Assembly (NCBI GenBank): GCA_947630375.1
Contig: CANRHH010000064.1
Coordinates: forward strand, 1-43,112
Source of the DNA: an uncultured Oscillospiraceae bacterium
Lineage (GTDB): Bacteria; Bacillota; Clostridia; Oscillospirales; Oscillospiraceae
Direction: 5' to 3'
Length of the DNA stretch: 43,112 nt
In this document: positions 23,275 to 31,713 of the stretch, one piece after another
Position numbering within the stretch: position 1 is the first letter of the stretch
Layout of the letters: every line of letters starts with the position of its first letter
Translations under genes and position numbers: made by a program
Notes under the pieces: generated by a model
Seen by the model: only the letters and a program-made list of their open reading frames with translations
Databases searched by the model: none
What the model was told of the DNA's origin: nothing

Positions 23275-24212
23275 AGCTTTACCTCCTGCCCGGACACCAG
23301 AAATACACAGCGGGCCATGGCCCGGTTAAAGGGGCAGGGCGGCGCGGGCGGAGAAGAGAGAAGCCCGATTACGGCCTCCCGGGCCTGGGCCTCGTTGGTG
23401 ACCGCAAACTGCCGCGGCCCCACCACCGTGTGGGCCAGCTCCATGCGGCAGAGCTCCAAAGACATCCAGTACAGCGTCTCCAGGCCCCGGGTCAGATCCC
23501 CTTTGCCGGTGAAGACCAGAAAGATCTCGTTGTTTTCGCACACGAGAGGCTCCCGGACGATCAGACTGTCGGTCTTGGAGCTGAGCTTCCAGTGGATGCT
23601 GTTGACCATGTCCCCGGGCCGGTAGGGCCTGAGCTCGTGCTCCTCGGAATAGCCCCCTCCGTATTTGGGCTTGAGCCGGACCCCGGCGCTGACAGCCGCG
23701 CCAATGTTGGGCGGGGAGGGGGGCTCCACCGCCTGGGGCAGCACAGCGCAGGACGCCTCCAGCACCTCCCGGCGCCGGATCCGCACCATGCCCAACAGGT
23801 CATAGCACTCCCAGCTCCGCACCCGGCAGACCAGCAGGCCGCAGTCCGCCGTAGGCAGGGGGAGCGTCCCGTCACAGGAGAGGATGCTTCGAAATTTATA
23901 GGTTTTCCGGCTCCGCTGGCCGGTAAAGCGGTTCTCGATCTCCAGCTGGAGCTTGATAAGGCTCAAGGGCAGCAGGCTGCCGGTGTTAAAACCGATACAG
24001 AGCTTGTTCTCTTCCCCCCGCACACAGCTCTCCGGCAGGCCGAGCTCCAGCCGCAGGGCCAGCATGGAGGGCAGAGACAGGAGCAAAAGCAGCAGCGGGA
24101 CCGTGATCGCCGCGGCCAGCAGATAGCGCCCGAACCAGCCCACATAGGCCAGACGAAAGATCCAGGCCACCCCGATGGAGGCCAAATACAGCAAAAAATG
24201 AAAGGTGGGCAT
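23271..24212 (-). CDS. DUF58 protein of the MoxR module
   Basis: This 313-residue protein has two N-terminal membrane helices (residues about 3-55), a beta-rich middle and the DUF58 signature HELRPYRPGDMVNSIHWKLS followed by TDSLIVRE. The C-terminal part looks like an incomplete VWA-type fold. DUF58 proteins are thought to be chaperone or adaptor partners of MoxR ATPases. The start lies four bases after the MoxR stop with no clear ribosome site (only AATAATAT before ATG), so it depends on translational coupling. It overlaps the transglutaminase gene by four bases. Confidence 0.85.
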   Translation of the reverse strand: MPTFHFLLYLASIGVAWIFRLAYVGWFGRYLLAAAITVPLLLLLLSLPSMLALRLELGLPESCVRGEENKLCIGFNTGSLLPLSLIKLQLEIENRFTGQRSRKTYKFRSILSCDGTLPLPTADCGLLVCRVRSWECYDLLGMVRIRRREVLEASCAVLPQAVEPPSPPNIGAAVSAGVRLKPKYGGGYSEEHELRPYRPGDMVNSIHWKLSSKTDSLIVREPLVCENNEIFLVFTGKGDLTRGLETLYWMSLELCRMELAHTVVGPRQFAVTNEAQAREAVIGLLSSPPAPPCPFNRAMARCVFLVSGQEVKL

Positions 24213-24215
24213 ATA

Positions 24216-25157
24216 TTATTTGATAGCCGGGGCCTTGACAGAGGCAAACAGCTCCTCCATCACGGCGGCCTTCTCGTTGGAGGTGGGGTCCTGTTCCCAG
24301 AGGAGCCGGTGCTCGATGCAGTCGGAAAAGATAAAGTGCACGTCCTTGGGCAGCACATAGTCCCGGCCCTGGATCCACGCGGTGGCCTTGGACAGGGCGG
24401 TCAGGGCCAGGGAGGCCCGGGGGCTGGCCCCCTGGAGGATGCGGCTGTCCGCCCGGGTCCGGGCACAGAGCCGCACGATATAGTCGATCATCTCATCCTT
24501 GATATAGACGTCTTCCACCTCCTGCCGCAGGCGGAGCAGCTCGTCCCGGCTGACCACCTGGGTGACGGCGTCCAGCGTGAGGCCGGACTGGCGGCGCTTG
24601 ATCATCTCGATCTCGCTGTCATGAGAGGGATAGCCCATGGAGAGGCGGAGCATAAAACGGTCCATCTGGGAGTCCGGCAGCATCTGGGTCCCCTTGGCCC
24701 CGGTGGGGTTCTGGGTGGCAATGACGATAAAGGGCTGGGGCACCGGATACGTTTTGTTGTCCACCGTCACCTCGCCTTCCTCCATGGCCTGGAGCAGGGC
24801 GGACTGGGTGCGGCTGGTGGCCCGGTTCAGCTCATCGGCCAGAAAGAGGTTGCACAGAACGGCGCCCTTCTGGTAGTTCATGGCGCCGGTGTTCCGGTCA
24901 TAGATCGAATAGCCCGTGATATCGGAGGGGAGCACGTCCGGAGTAAACTGGACCCGGTTGTATTCCAGGCCCAGAGCTTTGGAGAGGGAGACGGCCATGG
25001 TGGTTTTGCCCACGCCGGGGATATCCTCCATGAGAATATGCCCGCCGGCCAGGACGGCCAACAGGACCTTGATCAAGACCTCGTCCTTGCCGACGATGGT
25101 CTTGCCTACTTCGCGGATAATCAGCCGCGCGCTGCCGATGGAGTTGATAGAAGCCAT
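24216..25157 (-). CDS. MoxR-family AAA+ ATPase
   Basis: The 313-residue ATPase has Walker A MEDIPGVGKTTMA, Walker B NLFLADELNRA, sensor 1 FIVIATQNPTG and the C-terminal lid ASPRASLALTALSKA. MoxR proteins remodel or activate partner proteins, here presumably those encoded by the next two genes. ATG 25157 follows GAGAGGT by a few bases; an extended frame to 25229 adds residues without family likeness. Transcription should start in the AT-rich region shared with the divergent deacetylase gene. Confidence 0.92.
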   Translation of the reverse strand: MASINSIGSARLIIREVGKTIVGKDEVLIKVLLAVLAGGHILMEDIPGVGKTTMAVSLSKALGLEYNRVQFTPDVLPSDITGYSIYDRNTGAMNYQKGAVLCNLFLADELNRATSRTQSALLQAMEEGEVTVDNKTYPVPQPFIVIATQNPTGAKGTQMLPDSQMDRFMLRLSMGYPSHDSEIEMIKRRQSGLTLDAVTQVVSRDELLRLRQEVEDVYIKDEMIDYIVRLCARTRADSRILQGASPRASLALTALSKATAWIQGRDYVLPKDVHFIFSDCIEHRLLWEQDPTSNEKAAVMEELFASVKAPAIK

Positions 25158-25319
25158 ATTACCTCTCCGAAAAAGAATATTTTTTTGGATTATAGCACTT
25201 CCGGGCGGTACATACAAGTTTTTTAGCAAGAATTAAGAAAAAAATCGGCAGATCGGAGAAATGTTTCTTAAATTTTATAAAAATTACAAATTCCCTCTTC
25301 CATGTTCAGAATTTTGGGT

Positions 25320-25325
25320 TATAAT
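25320..25325 (+). promoter_or_regulatory. Perfect -10 element (TATAAT) for the NodB deacetylase gene
   Basis: TATAAT at 25320-25325, 62 bases before ATG 25388. The -35 at 17 bases is poor (CTTCCA). The 230-base divergent space is strongly AT-rich (25190-25330) and also carries a GGTTACATAA variant right after the -10. Confidence 0.5.
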
Positions 25326-25387
25326 AGGGTTACATAACATTTGCCCCGGCCACGATCGGGATCCGGCCGCGGGCACAGAGGCATGGG

Positions 25388-26914
25388 ATGAAGAAGAAAG
25401 ATAAGAACACGGCCAACACGGCCGGAGAGGGCGAGCCGGAGGCGCAGGAGCTGAGCTCCGCGCCGGAAGGCGAGAAGGTAAGCAAGAAAAAGAAGCGGCT
25501 GAAAACCGCCCTGCTGATTCTGGCAGTCTATGCCGTATTGGTAGCGGCAGCGGCCGTAGCGGTGGACGGCCGGCATGTGCGTTTTTACATGAACGGCGCC
25601 GGGACGGTGACCACGGAGTGCGGCCAGCCCTACAAGGACCCGGGCTGTTACGCGGTCACGGCCGGGCGGCTCTTCGGCGAGAGCAGCCGGCATCTCCCCC
25701 TGTCGGTGGAAGGGCAGATCGACACCTCCAAGACCGGGGAGGGGGAGCTGCACTATGTGGCCCGGTATCTGCTCGGCCGGTATGAGACCGTCCGCCATGT
25801 CCAGGTGGTGGACACCACGCCGCCGGAGATCCGCCTGCTGCACCAGGAAGGCTATGAGCCCAGCTGGCTGGACGGGTACACCGAGGAGGGCTTCGTGGCC
25901 GAGGACCTCTGCGACGGGGACCTGACAGAGCAGGTCCGGCGGGAAGTGCAAGGGGAGAAGATCATCTATACCGTCAGCGATGCCGCCGGGAACAAGACTC
26001 AGGTGGAGCGGGAGCCAAAGTATGCCGTCACCGCGCCGGAGATCCATCTGACCGGCGGGGACACCATGGAGCTGATCGCCTGCCGGACCTTTACGGACCC
26101 GGGCTTTACGGCGGTGGATTCCCAGGGCAACGACCTGTCCTCCTATGTGCAGACCGAGGGTCAGGTGATCCCCTATGAGCCGGGCAGCTATGAGCTGCGC
26201 TATTCGATCTCCAACGCGGCGGGGGAGACGGTCAGCGCCGTGCGGACGGTCAACATCCTGCCGGCGCCCAGCCCGGAGGCGGTGCAGCCCAGCCGGAACA
26301 CCATATACCTGACCTTTGACGACGGCCCAGGTCCCTATACGGAGCAGCTGCTGGACCTGCTGAAGGCCTATAATGTGAAGGCTACCTTCTTTGTCACCTG
26401 CAACTACCCGGATTATTTCGACATGGTGGGCCGGGCCTACCGGGAGGGGCACAGCATCGGCGTGCACAGCGCCAGCCACAACTATTATGAGATCTACGCC
26501 AGCGAAGAGGCGTTTTTCGACGACTTTGACGCGGTCCAGGAGATGATCTATGAGCAGACCGGCAGCTATACCAATCTGCTCCGGTTCCCGGGGGGCAGCT
26601 CCAACACCGTCAGCAGCTTCAACCCCGGCATCATGACCCGGCTGGCCCAGGCGGTGAACGACATGGGCTACCAGTATTTCGACTGGAACGTGACCAGCGG
26701 AGACGCGGGGGAGACCACCAAAACCAGGCAGATCGTCCAGAATATCATCGACGGCTGCTCCGGGCGGCGGGCCTCTGTGGTCCTCCAGCACGATATCAAG
26801 GATTACAGCGTGGCGGCGGTGGAGCAGGTGATCAACTGGGGGCTGAACAACGGCTATGCCTTCAGCGCCTTAGGGCTGGACAGCCCCAGCGCCCACCACG
26901 GCATCGCCAACTGA
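25388..26914 (+). CDS. Membrane-anchored NodB polysaccharide deacetylase with Ig-like repeats
   Basis: The 508-residue protein has a Lys-rich cytoplasmic start, one helix (about 38-58), two or three Ig-like DUF5011/HYR-type repeats with the marks CGQPYKDPGCYAV, DTTPPEIRLL and CRTFTDPGFTAVDSQGND, and a NodB domain from about residue 305. Catalytic motifs are YLTFDDGPGPYT, HSIGVHSASHNYYEI, LLRFPGGSSN, FDWNVTSGD and VVLQHDI. It should remove acetyl groups from peptidoglycan or another wall glycan outside the cell, as in PgdA-like enzymes. Start ATG 25388 follows AGAGG (25377-25381). The first motif has the full Asp pair, unlike the PdaB-like gene nearby. Confidence 0.88.
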   Translation: MKKKDKNTANTAGEGEPEAQELSSAPEGEKVSKKKKRLKTALLILAVYAVLVAAAAVAVDGRHVRFYMNGAGTVTTECGQPYKDPGCYAVTAGRLFGESSRHLPLSVEGQIDTSKTGEGELHYVARYLLGRYETVRHVQVVDTTPPEIRLLHQEGYEPSWLDGYTEEGFVAEDLCDGDLTEQVRREVQGEKIIYTVSDAAGNKTQVEREPKYAVTAPEIHLTGGDTMELIACRTFTDPGFTAVDSQGNDLSSYVQTEGQVIPYEPGSYELRYSISNAAGETVSAVRTVNILPAPSPEAVQPSRNTIYLTFDDGPGPYTEQLLDLLKAYNVKATFFVTCNYPDYFDMVGRAYREGHSIGVHSASHNYYEIYASEEAFFDDFDAVQEMIYEQTGSYTNLLRFPGGSSNTVSSFNPGIMTRLAQAVNDMGYQYFDWNVTSGDAGETTKTRQIVQNIIDGCSGRRASVVLQHDIKDYSVAAVEQVINWGLNNGYAFSALGLDSPSAHHGIAN

Positions 26915-26924
26915 GGGCAGAGCC

Positions 26925-27422
26925 GTGACGGAGAAAAGCGTCCCCTCCCCCTTAGGGGAGATCCTTTTGGCGGCCCGGGACGGGGCCCTGTGCGGCCTGT
27001 GGTTCCGGGGGCAGAAATATGAGCGGGCCGGTCTGGCCGGCGCGGGGCCGGCAGCGGCGGAAGAGGGCGGGGACGGGGCCGTCTTAGAGCGGGCCTGCCG
27101 CTGGCTGAACGCCTACTTTGCCGGGGGTGACCCGGTACGGGACTTTCCTATAGCTCCCCGTGGCACGGATTTTCAGAAACGGGTCTGGGCGGCACTGGAG
27201 GAGATCCCCTATGGGGAGACGGTCAGCTACGGCCAGCTGGCCCGGCGCATAGGCTGTGCCTCCGCCCGGGCCATAGGCGCCGCCGTGGGCAGAAACCCCA
27301 TCTCCCTGCTGATCCCCTGCCACCGGGTATTGGGCGCCGGGGGCGCGCTGACCGGCTATGCCGGCGGACTGGAGCGGAAAGAGCGTCTGCTGGCGCTGGA
27401 GCGGGGAAATAAATTAACATAA
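26925..27422 (+). CDS. ogt: Methylated-DNA--[protein]-cysteine S-methyltransferase
   Basis: This 165-residue protein repairs O6-alkylguanine by moving the alkyl group to its own cysteine. The core is intact: TDFQKRVWAALEEIPYGETV, SYGQLARRIG, ARAIGAAVGRNP, the active-site IPCHRVLG and TGYAGGLERKERLLALE. The N-terminal ribonuclease-like domain is short with an inserted Ala/Gly-rich piece. GTG 26925 follows GAGGGCAG ten bases after the deacetylase stop. The stop codon lies in the first of three GTTWACATAA-type repeats. It may be read together with coaX. Confidence 0.92.
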   Translation: MTEKSVPSPLGEILLAARDGALCGLWFRGQKYERAGLAGAGPAAAEEGGDGAVLERACRWLNAYFAGGDPVRDFPIAPRGTDFQKRVWAALEEIPYGETVSYGQLARRIGCASARAIGAAVGRNPISLLIPCHRVLGAGGALTGYAGGLERKERLLALERGNKLT

Positions 27423-27454
27423 AAAAGTTAACATAATAAATATAGTTTACATAA
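27413..27454 (+). repeat. Three direct copies of a GTTWACATAA motif
   Basis: ATTAACATAA (27413-27422), GTTAACATAA (27427-27436) and GTTTACATAA (27445-27454) lie in the 55-base gap before coaX. Exact GTTTACATAA also occurs at 18969-18978, 21096-21105 and, inverted, 28329-28338; close variants at 21110-21119 and 25328-25337. Confidence 0.8.
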
Positions 27455-27477
27455 TATGATTCAAAGGAGGGACGGGC

Positions 27478-28245
27478 ATGATCCTGGCGCTGGATGTGGG
27501 CAACACCCACATTGTGGTAGGCTGCATCGAGGAGGGGCATATCCTCAGCATCGTGCGCATACAGACCAAAAGCGGCGAGACGGACGCGGAGTATGCCATC
27601 AAGCTCAAGCAGGTGCTGGAGCTGAAGGGCATCGACCCGGCGGGCTTTGAGGGGGCCATCCTGTCCTCGGTAGTCCCGCCGGTCACCGGGGCGCTGCTCT
27701 CCGCGGTCGAAAGCCTCACGGGCTGCCGCTGCCTGCTGGTGGGACCGGGGATGAAAACGGGGCTGAATGTCCGCATTGACGATCCCTCTTCCTTGGCGGG
27801 GGATCTGGTGGCGGGCAGCGTGGCCGCCGCCATCCATTACGGGACGCCGGTGATCGTCCTGGACCTGGGCACCGCCACCACCGTCGTGGCTGTAGACGGG
27901 AACAACTGCTACCGGGGCGGGGCGATCCTGCCCGGCGTGCGGACCTCCTACACGGCCCTGTCGGCGGACACGAGCCTGCTGCCGGACATCTCCATTGCCG
28001 CGCCGAAGAAGAGCATCGGCACCAACACGGTGGACGCCATGCGTTCCGGGGCGGTGTTTGGCACGGCGGCGGCCATCGACGGCATGATAGAGCGCTTTGA
28101 AGCGGAGCTGGGGCAGAGCTGTGCCCTGGTGGCCACGGGGGGCCTGGCCCAGGCGGTGATCCCCTATTGCCGGCGGCCGATCATCTGTGACGACGACCTG
28201 CTGCTGAAGGGCCTGTGGGCCCTGTATCAGAAAAACAAAAGATAA
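27478..28245 (+). CDS. coaX: Type III pantothenate kinase
   Basis: This 255-residue enzyme phosphorylates pantothenate in the first step of coenzyme A synthesis. It has the ASKHA-fold motifs of CoaX: MILALDVGNTHIVVG (phosphate 1), PGMKTGLNVR, DDPSSLAGDLVAG, VIVLDLGTATTVVAVD (phosphate 2), GGAILPGV and ALVATGGLA. A strong AAAGGAGGGAC site precedes ATG 27478. It is followed by a 16-bp perfect inverted repeat. Confidence 0.95.
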   Translation: MILALDVGNTHIVVGCIEEGHILSIVRIQTKSGETDAEYAIKLKQVLELKGIDPAGFEGAILSSVVPPVTGALLSAVESLTGCRCLLVGPGMKTGLNVRIDDPSSLAGDLVAGSVAAAIHYGTPVIVLDLGTATTVVAVDGNNCYRGGAILPGVRTSYTALSADTSLLPDISIAAPKKSIGTNTVDAMRSGAVFGTAAAIDGMIERFEAELGQSCALVATGGLAQAVIPYCRRPIICDDDLLLKGLWALYQKNKR

Positions 28246-28264
28246 GGGCAGATATTGTATCGAA

Positions 28265-28304
28265 AGCGCGCCGGCGGCACAAGGTACTGTGCCGCCGGCG
28301 CGCT
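28265..28304 (+). terminator. GC-rich perfect inverted repeat after coaX
   Basis: GCGCGCCGGCGGCACA (28266-28281) pairs exactly with 28288-28303 around AGGTAC; A28265-T28304 extends it to 17 pairs. There is no U-run directly after, so termination may be weak or factor-assisted. Confidence 0.6.
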
Positions 28305-28408
28305 CTCCTGTGACGTTCTATATGAGAGTTATGTAAACAAAAATAGCCTTTGGTTTCGTTTTTGCGGACTTTTTTTCGCTGTTTATGCCCGGAAACGGGC
28401 ATCCTTCG

Positions 28409-28437
28409 TTGACAAACAGAGCCTTGCATGATAAAAT
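28409..28437 (+). promoter_or_regulatory. Strong sigma-A promoter of the HAD-araM-ABC operon
   Basis: TTGACA (28409-28414), 17 bases, TAAAAT (28432-28437). The first gene starts about 100 bases later, leaving a GC-rich leader. The tRNA gene at the window end has the same TTGACA-17-TAAAAT layout. A GCCCG-GAAA-CGGGC hairpin lies just upstream (about 28387-28400). Confidence 0.8.
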
Positions 28438-28456
28438 ATATGAACAATTGAAACGA

Positions 28457-28524
28457 TCGGGCGGAATCCCTTTTCCGCGCCCGGCGGGGCGCGGGAAGGA
28501 GCGTCCTTCCGGTCGGGCGGAATC
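28457..28524 (+). promoter_or_regulatory. Structured 5' leader with 12-base direct repeat and nested hairpins
   Basis: TCGGGCGGAATC occurs at 28457-28468 and again at 28513-28524. Between them lie two self-complementary stems, CGCGCCC/GGGCGCG and GGAAGGA-GCG-TCCTTCC, and the first repeat can pair with TTCCGCGCCC just after it. No known riboswitch is recognised. It is transcribed by the promoter at 28409. Confidence 0.4.
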
Positions 28525-28541
28525 GAAAACAGGCGGTATTT

Positions 28542-29279
28542 TTGAGCGGAATGAGTGCGTTTAAAGTGATCGCGTTTGACCTGGACGGCACGCTGACCCA
28601 GCATAAGTCGCCGCTGGGGGAGGAAAACAGGGCCGTTCTGGACAGGCTCTCCAGCCGGTACAGGCTGCTGATGGTGGGGGCCGGCGCGTGCCGCCGGATC
28701 TATGAGCAGATGGGGCATTATCCCATTGATATAATCGGCAACTACGGGATGCAGTATTATACATATGACGCGGCGGCGGGGGAACTCGTCAAGGTATATG
28801 ACGAGGCGGCCCCCTGTGACCGGGAGAGCGTCTCGGCGCGCATCACGGCGCTGCGGCGGCGCTTCGGCTATGAACAGTACGCGGGGGACAATGTGGAGTT
28901 TCACGCCTCCGGCTGCGTGACCTTCCCCCTGCTGGGGACGGCGGCGGCCCTGGAGGACAAGCTCCGCTTTGACCCGGACCGGAAGAAGCGGGCCGTCTTT
29001 TATGAGGAGGTCAAGGCCGCTTTCCCGGAATATACGGTTTTTATCGGGGGCTCCTCTTCCTTCGATATGGCCCCCATGCCGTACAATAAATATTACGCGC
29101 TGGACCGGCTTTGCAGAGAAGAGGGCTACTCCCATGGGCAGATCGCCTATGTAGGGGACGATTACGGCCCCGGGGGGAACGATGAGGCGGTCTACGCCTC
29201 GGATTTCCGCTTTTTCCCGGTGGGGGATTACAGGCATCTGCCGGACTATATCGGCGAATTGTTGAATCAGGGAGATTAA
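28542..29279 (+). CDS. HAD-IIB protein related to eukaryotic-type phosphomannomutase
   Basis: The 245-residue protein resembles PMM-type HAD enzymes (PF03332): VIAFDLDGTLTQHKS gives the two catalytic aspartates, IIGNYGMQYYTYD, then IGGSSSFDMAPMPYNKYYAL and YVGDDYGPGGNDEAVY close the fold; human PMM2 has the parallel GG-x-SFD and PGGND motifs. In PMM2 a phosphate-binding Arg lies in SPIGRS; here the matching text is FPLLGTA, without Arg, so a mutase reaction is doubtful and a phosphatase is more likely. TTG 28542 with AGGCGG ahead, or ATG 28551, are both possible starts. The araM-like gene follows after two bases. Confidence 0.7.
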   Translation: MSGMSAFKVIAFDLDGTLTQHKSPLGEENRAVLDRLSSRYRLLMVGAGACRRIYEQMGHYPIDIIGNYGMQYYTYDAAAGELVKVYDEAAPCDRESVSARITALRRRFGYEQYAGDNVEFHASGCVTFPLLGTAAALEDKLRFDPDRKKRAVFYEEVKAAFPEYTVFIGGSSSFDMAPMPYNKYYALDRLCREEGYSHGQIAYVGDDYGPGGNDEAVYASDFRFFPVGDYRHLPDYIGELLNQGD

Positions 29280-29281
29280 GC

Positions 29282-30532
29282 ATGATTTTAGACAGCACTG
29301 TATACAGCGGCCCCTGCAGCTGCGGGAGAGAGCACCGGATGGTCACCCGGGCGGCGATCATCGAGCCGGGCTGCCTGAACCGCTTGGAGGAGATCTTGGC
29401 GGAATACGGCATCGGGGGCAAGCGCTGCGCCCTGTACGGGGCCAACGCCTACGCTGCCACCGCCGGCCGGCATCCCCGGGCGGAGCAGGAGATCGTTCTG
29501 GACCCGGCCGGCCTGCACGCGGATGAGAAGTCCACCGCTGTGGTGCTGGAGCGGCTGGAGCCGGATGTGGAAGTGATCTTAGCGGTCGGCAGCGGGACCA
29601 TCCACGATATCGCCCGTTTTTGCGCCCATGAGCGGAAGATCCGCTTTGTGGCCCTGCCTACCGCCGCCAGTGTGGACGGCTTTTGCAGCACCGTGGCCGC
29701 CATGACCTGGTACGGGTTTAAAAAGACCCTGCCCGCGGTGGCCCCGGAGATCGTGGTGGCCGATATCGACGTGATCAAAAAGGTCCCCATGGAGCTGATC
29801 CGCAGCGGCGTGGGGGATATCATGGCCAAGTATGTGGCCCTGGCCGAGTGGAAGATCGCCCATCTGGTGACGGGGGAGTACCTGTGCCCCCGGATCATGG
29901 AGATCGTGCGCCAGGCGGCGGATACGGTGATGGAGAGCATCCCCGGCATCTTGGAGGGGCAGGACGCGGCCTACGAGAGCGTGACCTATGCCCTGGTCAT
30001 GAGCGGGATCGCCATGCAGATGATGGGCAACTCCCGGCCCGCCTCCGGCGCGGAGCACCATATTTCCCACCTGATCGAGATGGGCCCCGCGGGGCTGGAG
30101 GTCCGGTTTCCCGCCATGCACGGGGAAAAGACCGGGGTGGGCTCTGTCTTGGCTGCCCGGGAGTATGAGCGGCTGGCCGCCATCGAGGACATCGGCCCCT
30201 ATCTGAAGGACTATGCCCCGGTGAGCGAGGCCGAGTACCGCGCCTTCTTCGGGGAAAAGCTGGCGGAGGCCATTATCCGGGAGAACCGGGACGACTGCCT
30301 GGCCGCCGTTTCCAAACAAAAGCTGGCCGAGGTCTGGCCGGAGATCCGGGAGATCCTGGCCGGGATCCCCAAGGCGGAGACCCTGTACGGCCTGCTGGAG
30401 CAGATCGGCGCCAAGCGGGAGCTGGAGGACGTGGGCGTCTCCTCCCAGGCGCTGCCGGTGATTTTGAAATATTCCCCTCTGGTGCGCAACCGGCTGACTC
30501 TGATGCGGATGCGCCGGATGATCGAGGCTTGA
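29282..30532 (+). CDS. araM: sn-glycerol-1-phosphate dehydrogenase (AraM/EgsA type)
   Basis: This 416-residue enzyme belongs to the iron-dependent-alcohol-dehydrogenase-like fold and reduces dihydroxyacetone phosphate to glycerol-1-phosphate with NAD(P)H. It shows VILAVGSGTIHDIARFCA (NAD-binding), FVALPTAASVDGFCS, and metal ligands in SGVGDIMAK (Asp), SGAEHHISHL and FPAMHGEKTG (His). In Bacillus, AraM sits in the L-arabinose operon and makes an archaeal-type glycerophosphate of unclear use. Here it lies between a HAD protein and an ABC importer. The ATG follows the HAD stop by two bases. A small hairpin (30532-30548) separates it from the ABC genes. Confidence 0.9.
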   Translation: MILDSTVYSGPCSCGREHRMVTRAAIIEPGCLNRLEEILAEYGIGGKRCALYGANAYAATAGRHPRAEQEIVLDPAGLHADEKSTAVVLERLEPDVEVILAVGSGTIHDIARFCAHERKIRFVALPTAASVDGFCSTVAAMTWYGFKKTLPAVAPEIVVADIDVIKKVPMELIRSGVGDIMAKYVALAEWKIAHLVTGEYLCPRIMEIVRQAADTVMESIPGILEGQDAAYESVTYALVMSGIAMQMMGNSRPASGAEHHISHLIEMGPAGLEVRFPAMHGEKTGVGSVLAAREYERLAAIEDIGPYLKDYAPVSEAEYRAFFGEKLAEAIIRENRDDCLAAVSKQKLAEVWPEIREILAGIPKAETLYGLLEQIGAKRELEDVGVSSQALPVILKYSPLVRNRLTLMRMRRMIEA

Positions 30533-30584
30533 AATTGCGCGGCAATTTTATATAGCGGAAACTAAAGAATAAGGAGAGGAAGAA

Positions 30585-31697
30585 ATGAGCGTAGAGATTG
30601 TCATAAAAAACGCGCTTAAGAAGTATGGGGAGAACGTCATCATCCCCGACCTGAGCCTGGACATCCGGCCGGGCGAGTTCTTCACGCTGCTGGGGCCCTC
30701 CGGCTGCGGGAAAACCACGCTTTTGCGGATGATCGCGGGCTTTAACAGCATCGAGGGCGGCGACTTCTATTTTGGGGATAAGCGCATCAACGACCTGGAC
30801 CCGGCCAAGAGAAACATCGGTATGGTCTTCCAGAACTACGCCATTTTCCCCCATATGACCGTGCGCAAGAACGTGGAGTTCGGCCTGAAGAACAAAAAGC
30901 TGCCGAAGGACCAGATCAAGTCCCGGACCGATGAGTTCATGAAGCTGATGCAGATCAGCGACTATTCCGACCGGATGCCCGAGCGGCTCTCCGGCGGCCA
31001 GCAGCAGCGTGTGGCCCTGGCCCGCGCCCTGTGCATCGAGCCCGACGTGCTGCTGATGGACGAGCCTCTGTCCAACCTGGACGCCAAGCTCCGGGTGGAG
31101 ATGCGCACCGTTATCAAGAACATCCAGCACGACGTGGGCATCACCTGCGTGTACGTGACCCATGACCAGGAGGAGGCCATGGCCGTGTCTGACCGGATCG
31201 CCGTTATGAACGCCGGCGTTATCCAGCACGTGGGCACCCCCAAGAGCATTTACCAGCGGCCCGCCAACATTTTTGTGGCCACCTTCATCGGCCGCACCAA
31301 CGTGCTCAACGGCAGCGTGACCGTGGAGGACGGCAAGGCGGTGCTGAACCTGTGCGGGTACTCCGCGCCGCTGCCCACCGTGGCTCCCGAGCATATGAAG
31401 GGCCAGGATGTGGTGGTCAGCGTCCGGCCCGAGGAGCTGCTGCTGAACCGGGATCCCAATGTGCCCGGCATCAAGGCCGTGGTGAAGGACGCGGTGTTCC
31501 TGGGCCTGAATACCCACTATTTCGTCAAGCTCTCCACCGGCGAGGATGCGGAGATCATCCAGGAGTCCTCCATCGAGGACACCTTGGCCCCCGGCGCGGA
31601 GATCTCCCTGGGTGTGAATACCGACAAGGTCAACGTCTTCCTGGCCGACGGCTCTGCCAACATCCTCACCGGCGTGAAAAACGACCTGAAGGCCTGA
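30585..31697 (+). CDS. ABC transporter ATP-binding protein (AfuC/FbpC-PotA type)
   Basis: The 370-residue ATPase has Walker A GPSGCGKTT, Q-loop MVFQNYAIFPHMTV, signature RLSGGQQQRVALARAL, Walker B VLLMDEPLSNLD and H-loop YVTHDQEEAM, followed by a C-terminal TOBE regulatory domain (from about residue 285). It powers the permease and solute receptor encoded next, forming a class-I-type importer with a fused permease. AAGGAGAGGAAGAA precedes ATG 30585. Confidence 0.92.
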   Translation: MSVEIVIKNALKKYGENVIIPDLSLDIRPGEFFTLLGPSGCGKTTLLRMIAGFNSIEGGDFYFGDKRINDLDPAKRNIGMVFQNYAIFPHMTVRKNVEFGLKNKKLPKDQIKSRTDEFMKLMQISDYSDRMPERLSGGQQQRVALARALCIEPDVLLMDEPLSNLDAKLRVEMRTVIKNIQHDVGITCVYVTHDQEEAMAVSDRIAVMNAGVIQHVGTPKSIYQRPANIFVATFIGRTNVLNGSVTVEDGKAVLNLCGYSAPLPTVAPEHMKGQDVVVSVRPEELLLNRDPNVPGIKAVVKDAVFLGLNTHYFVKLSTGEDAEIIQESSIEDTLAPGAEISLGVNTDKVNVFLADGSANILTGVKNDLKA

Positions 31698-31713
31698 AGC
31701 CGGGAGGGATAAG

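Noticed and set aside
23430-25226. + strand frame of 598 codons
   Set aside because: Antisense to DUF58 and MoxR genes; no recognisable motifs and a composition of Gly, Gln, His typical for shadows.
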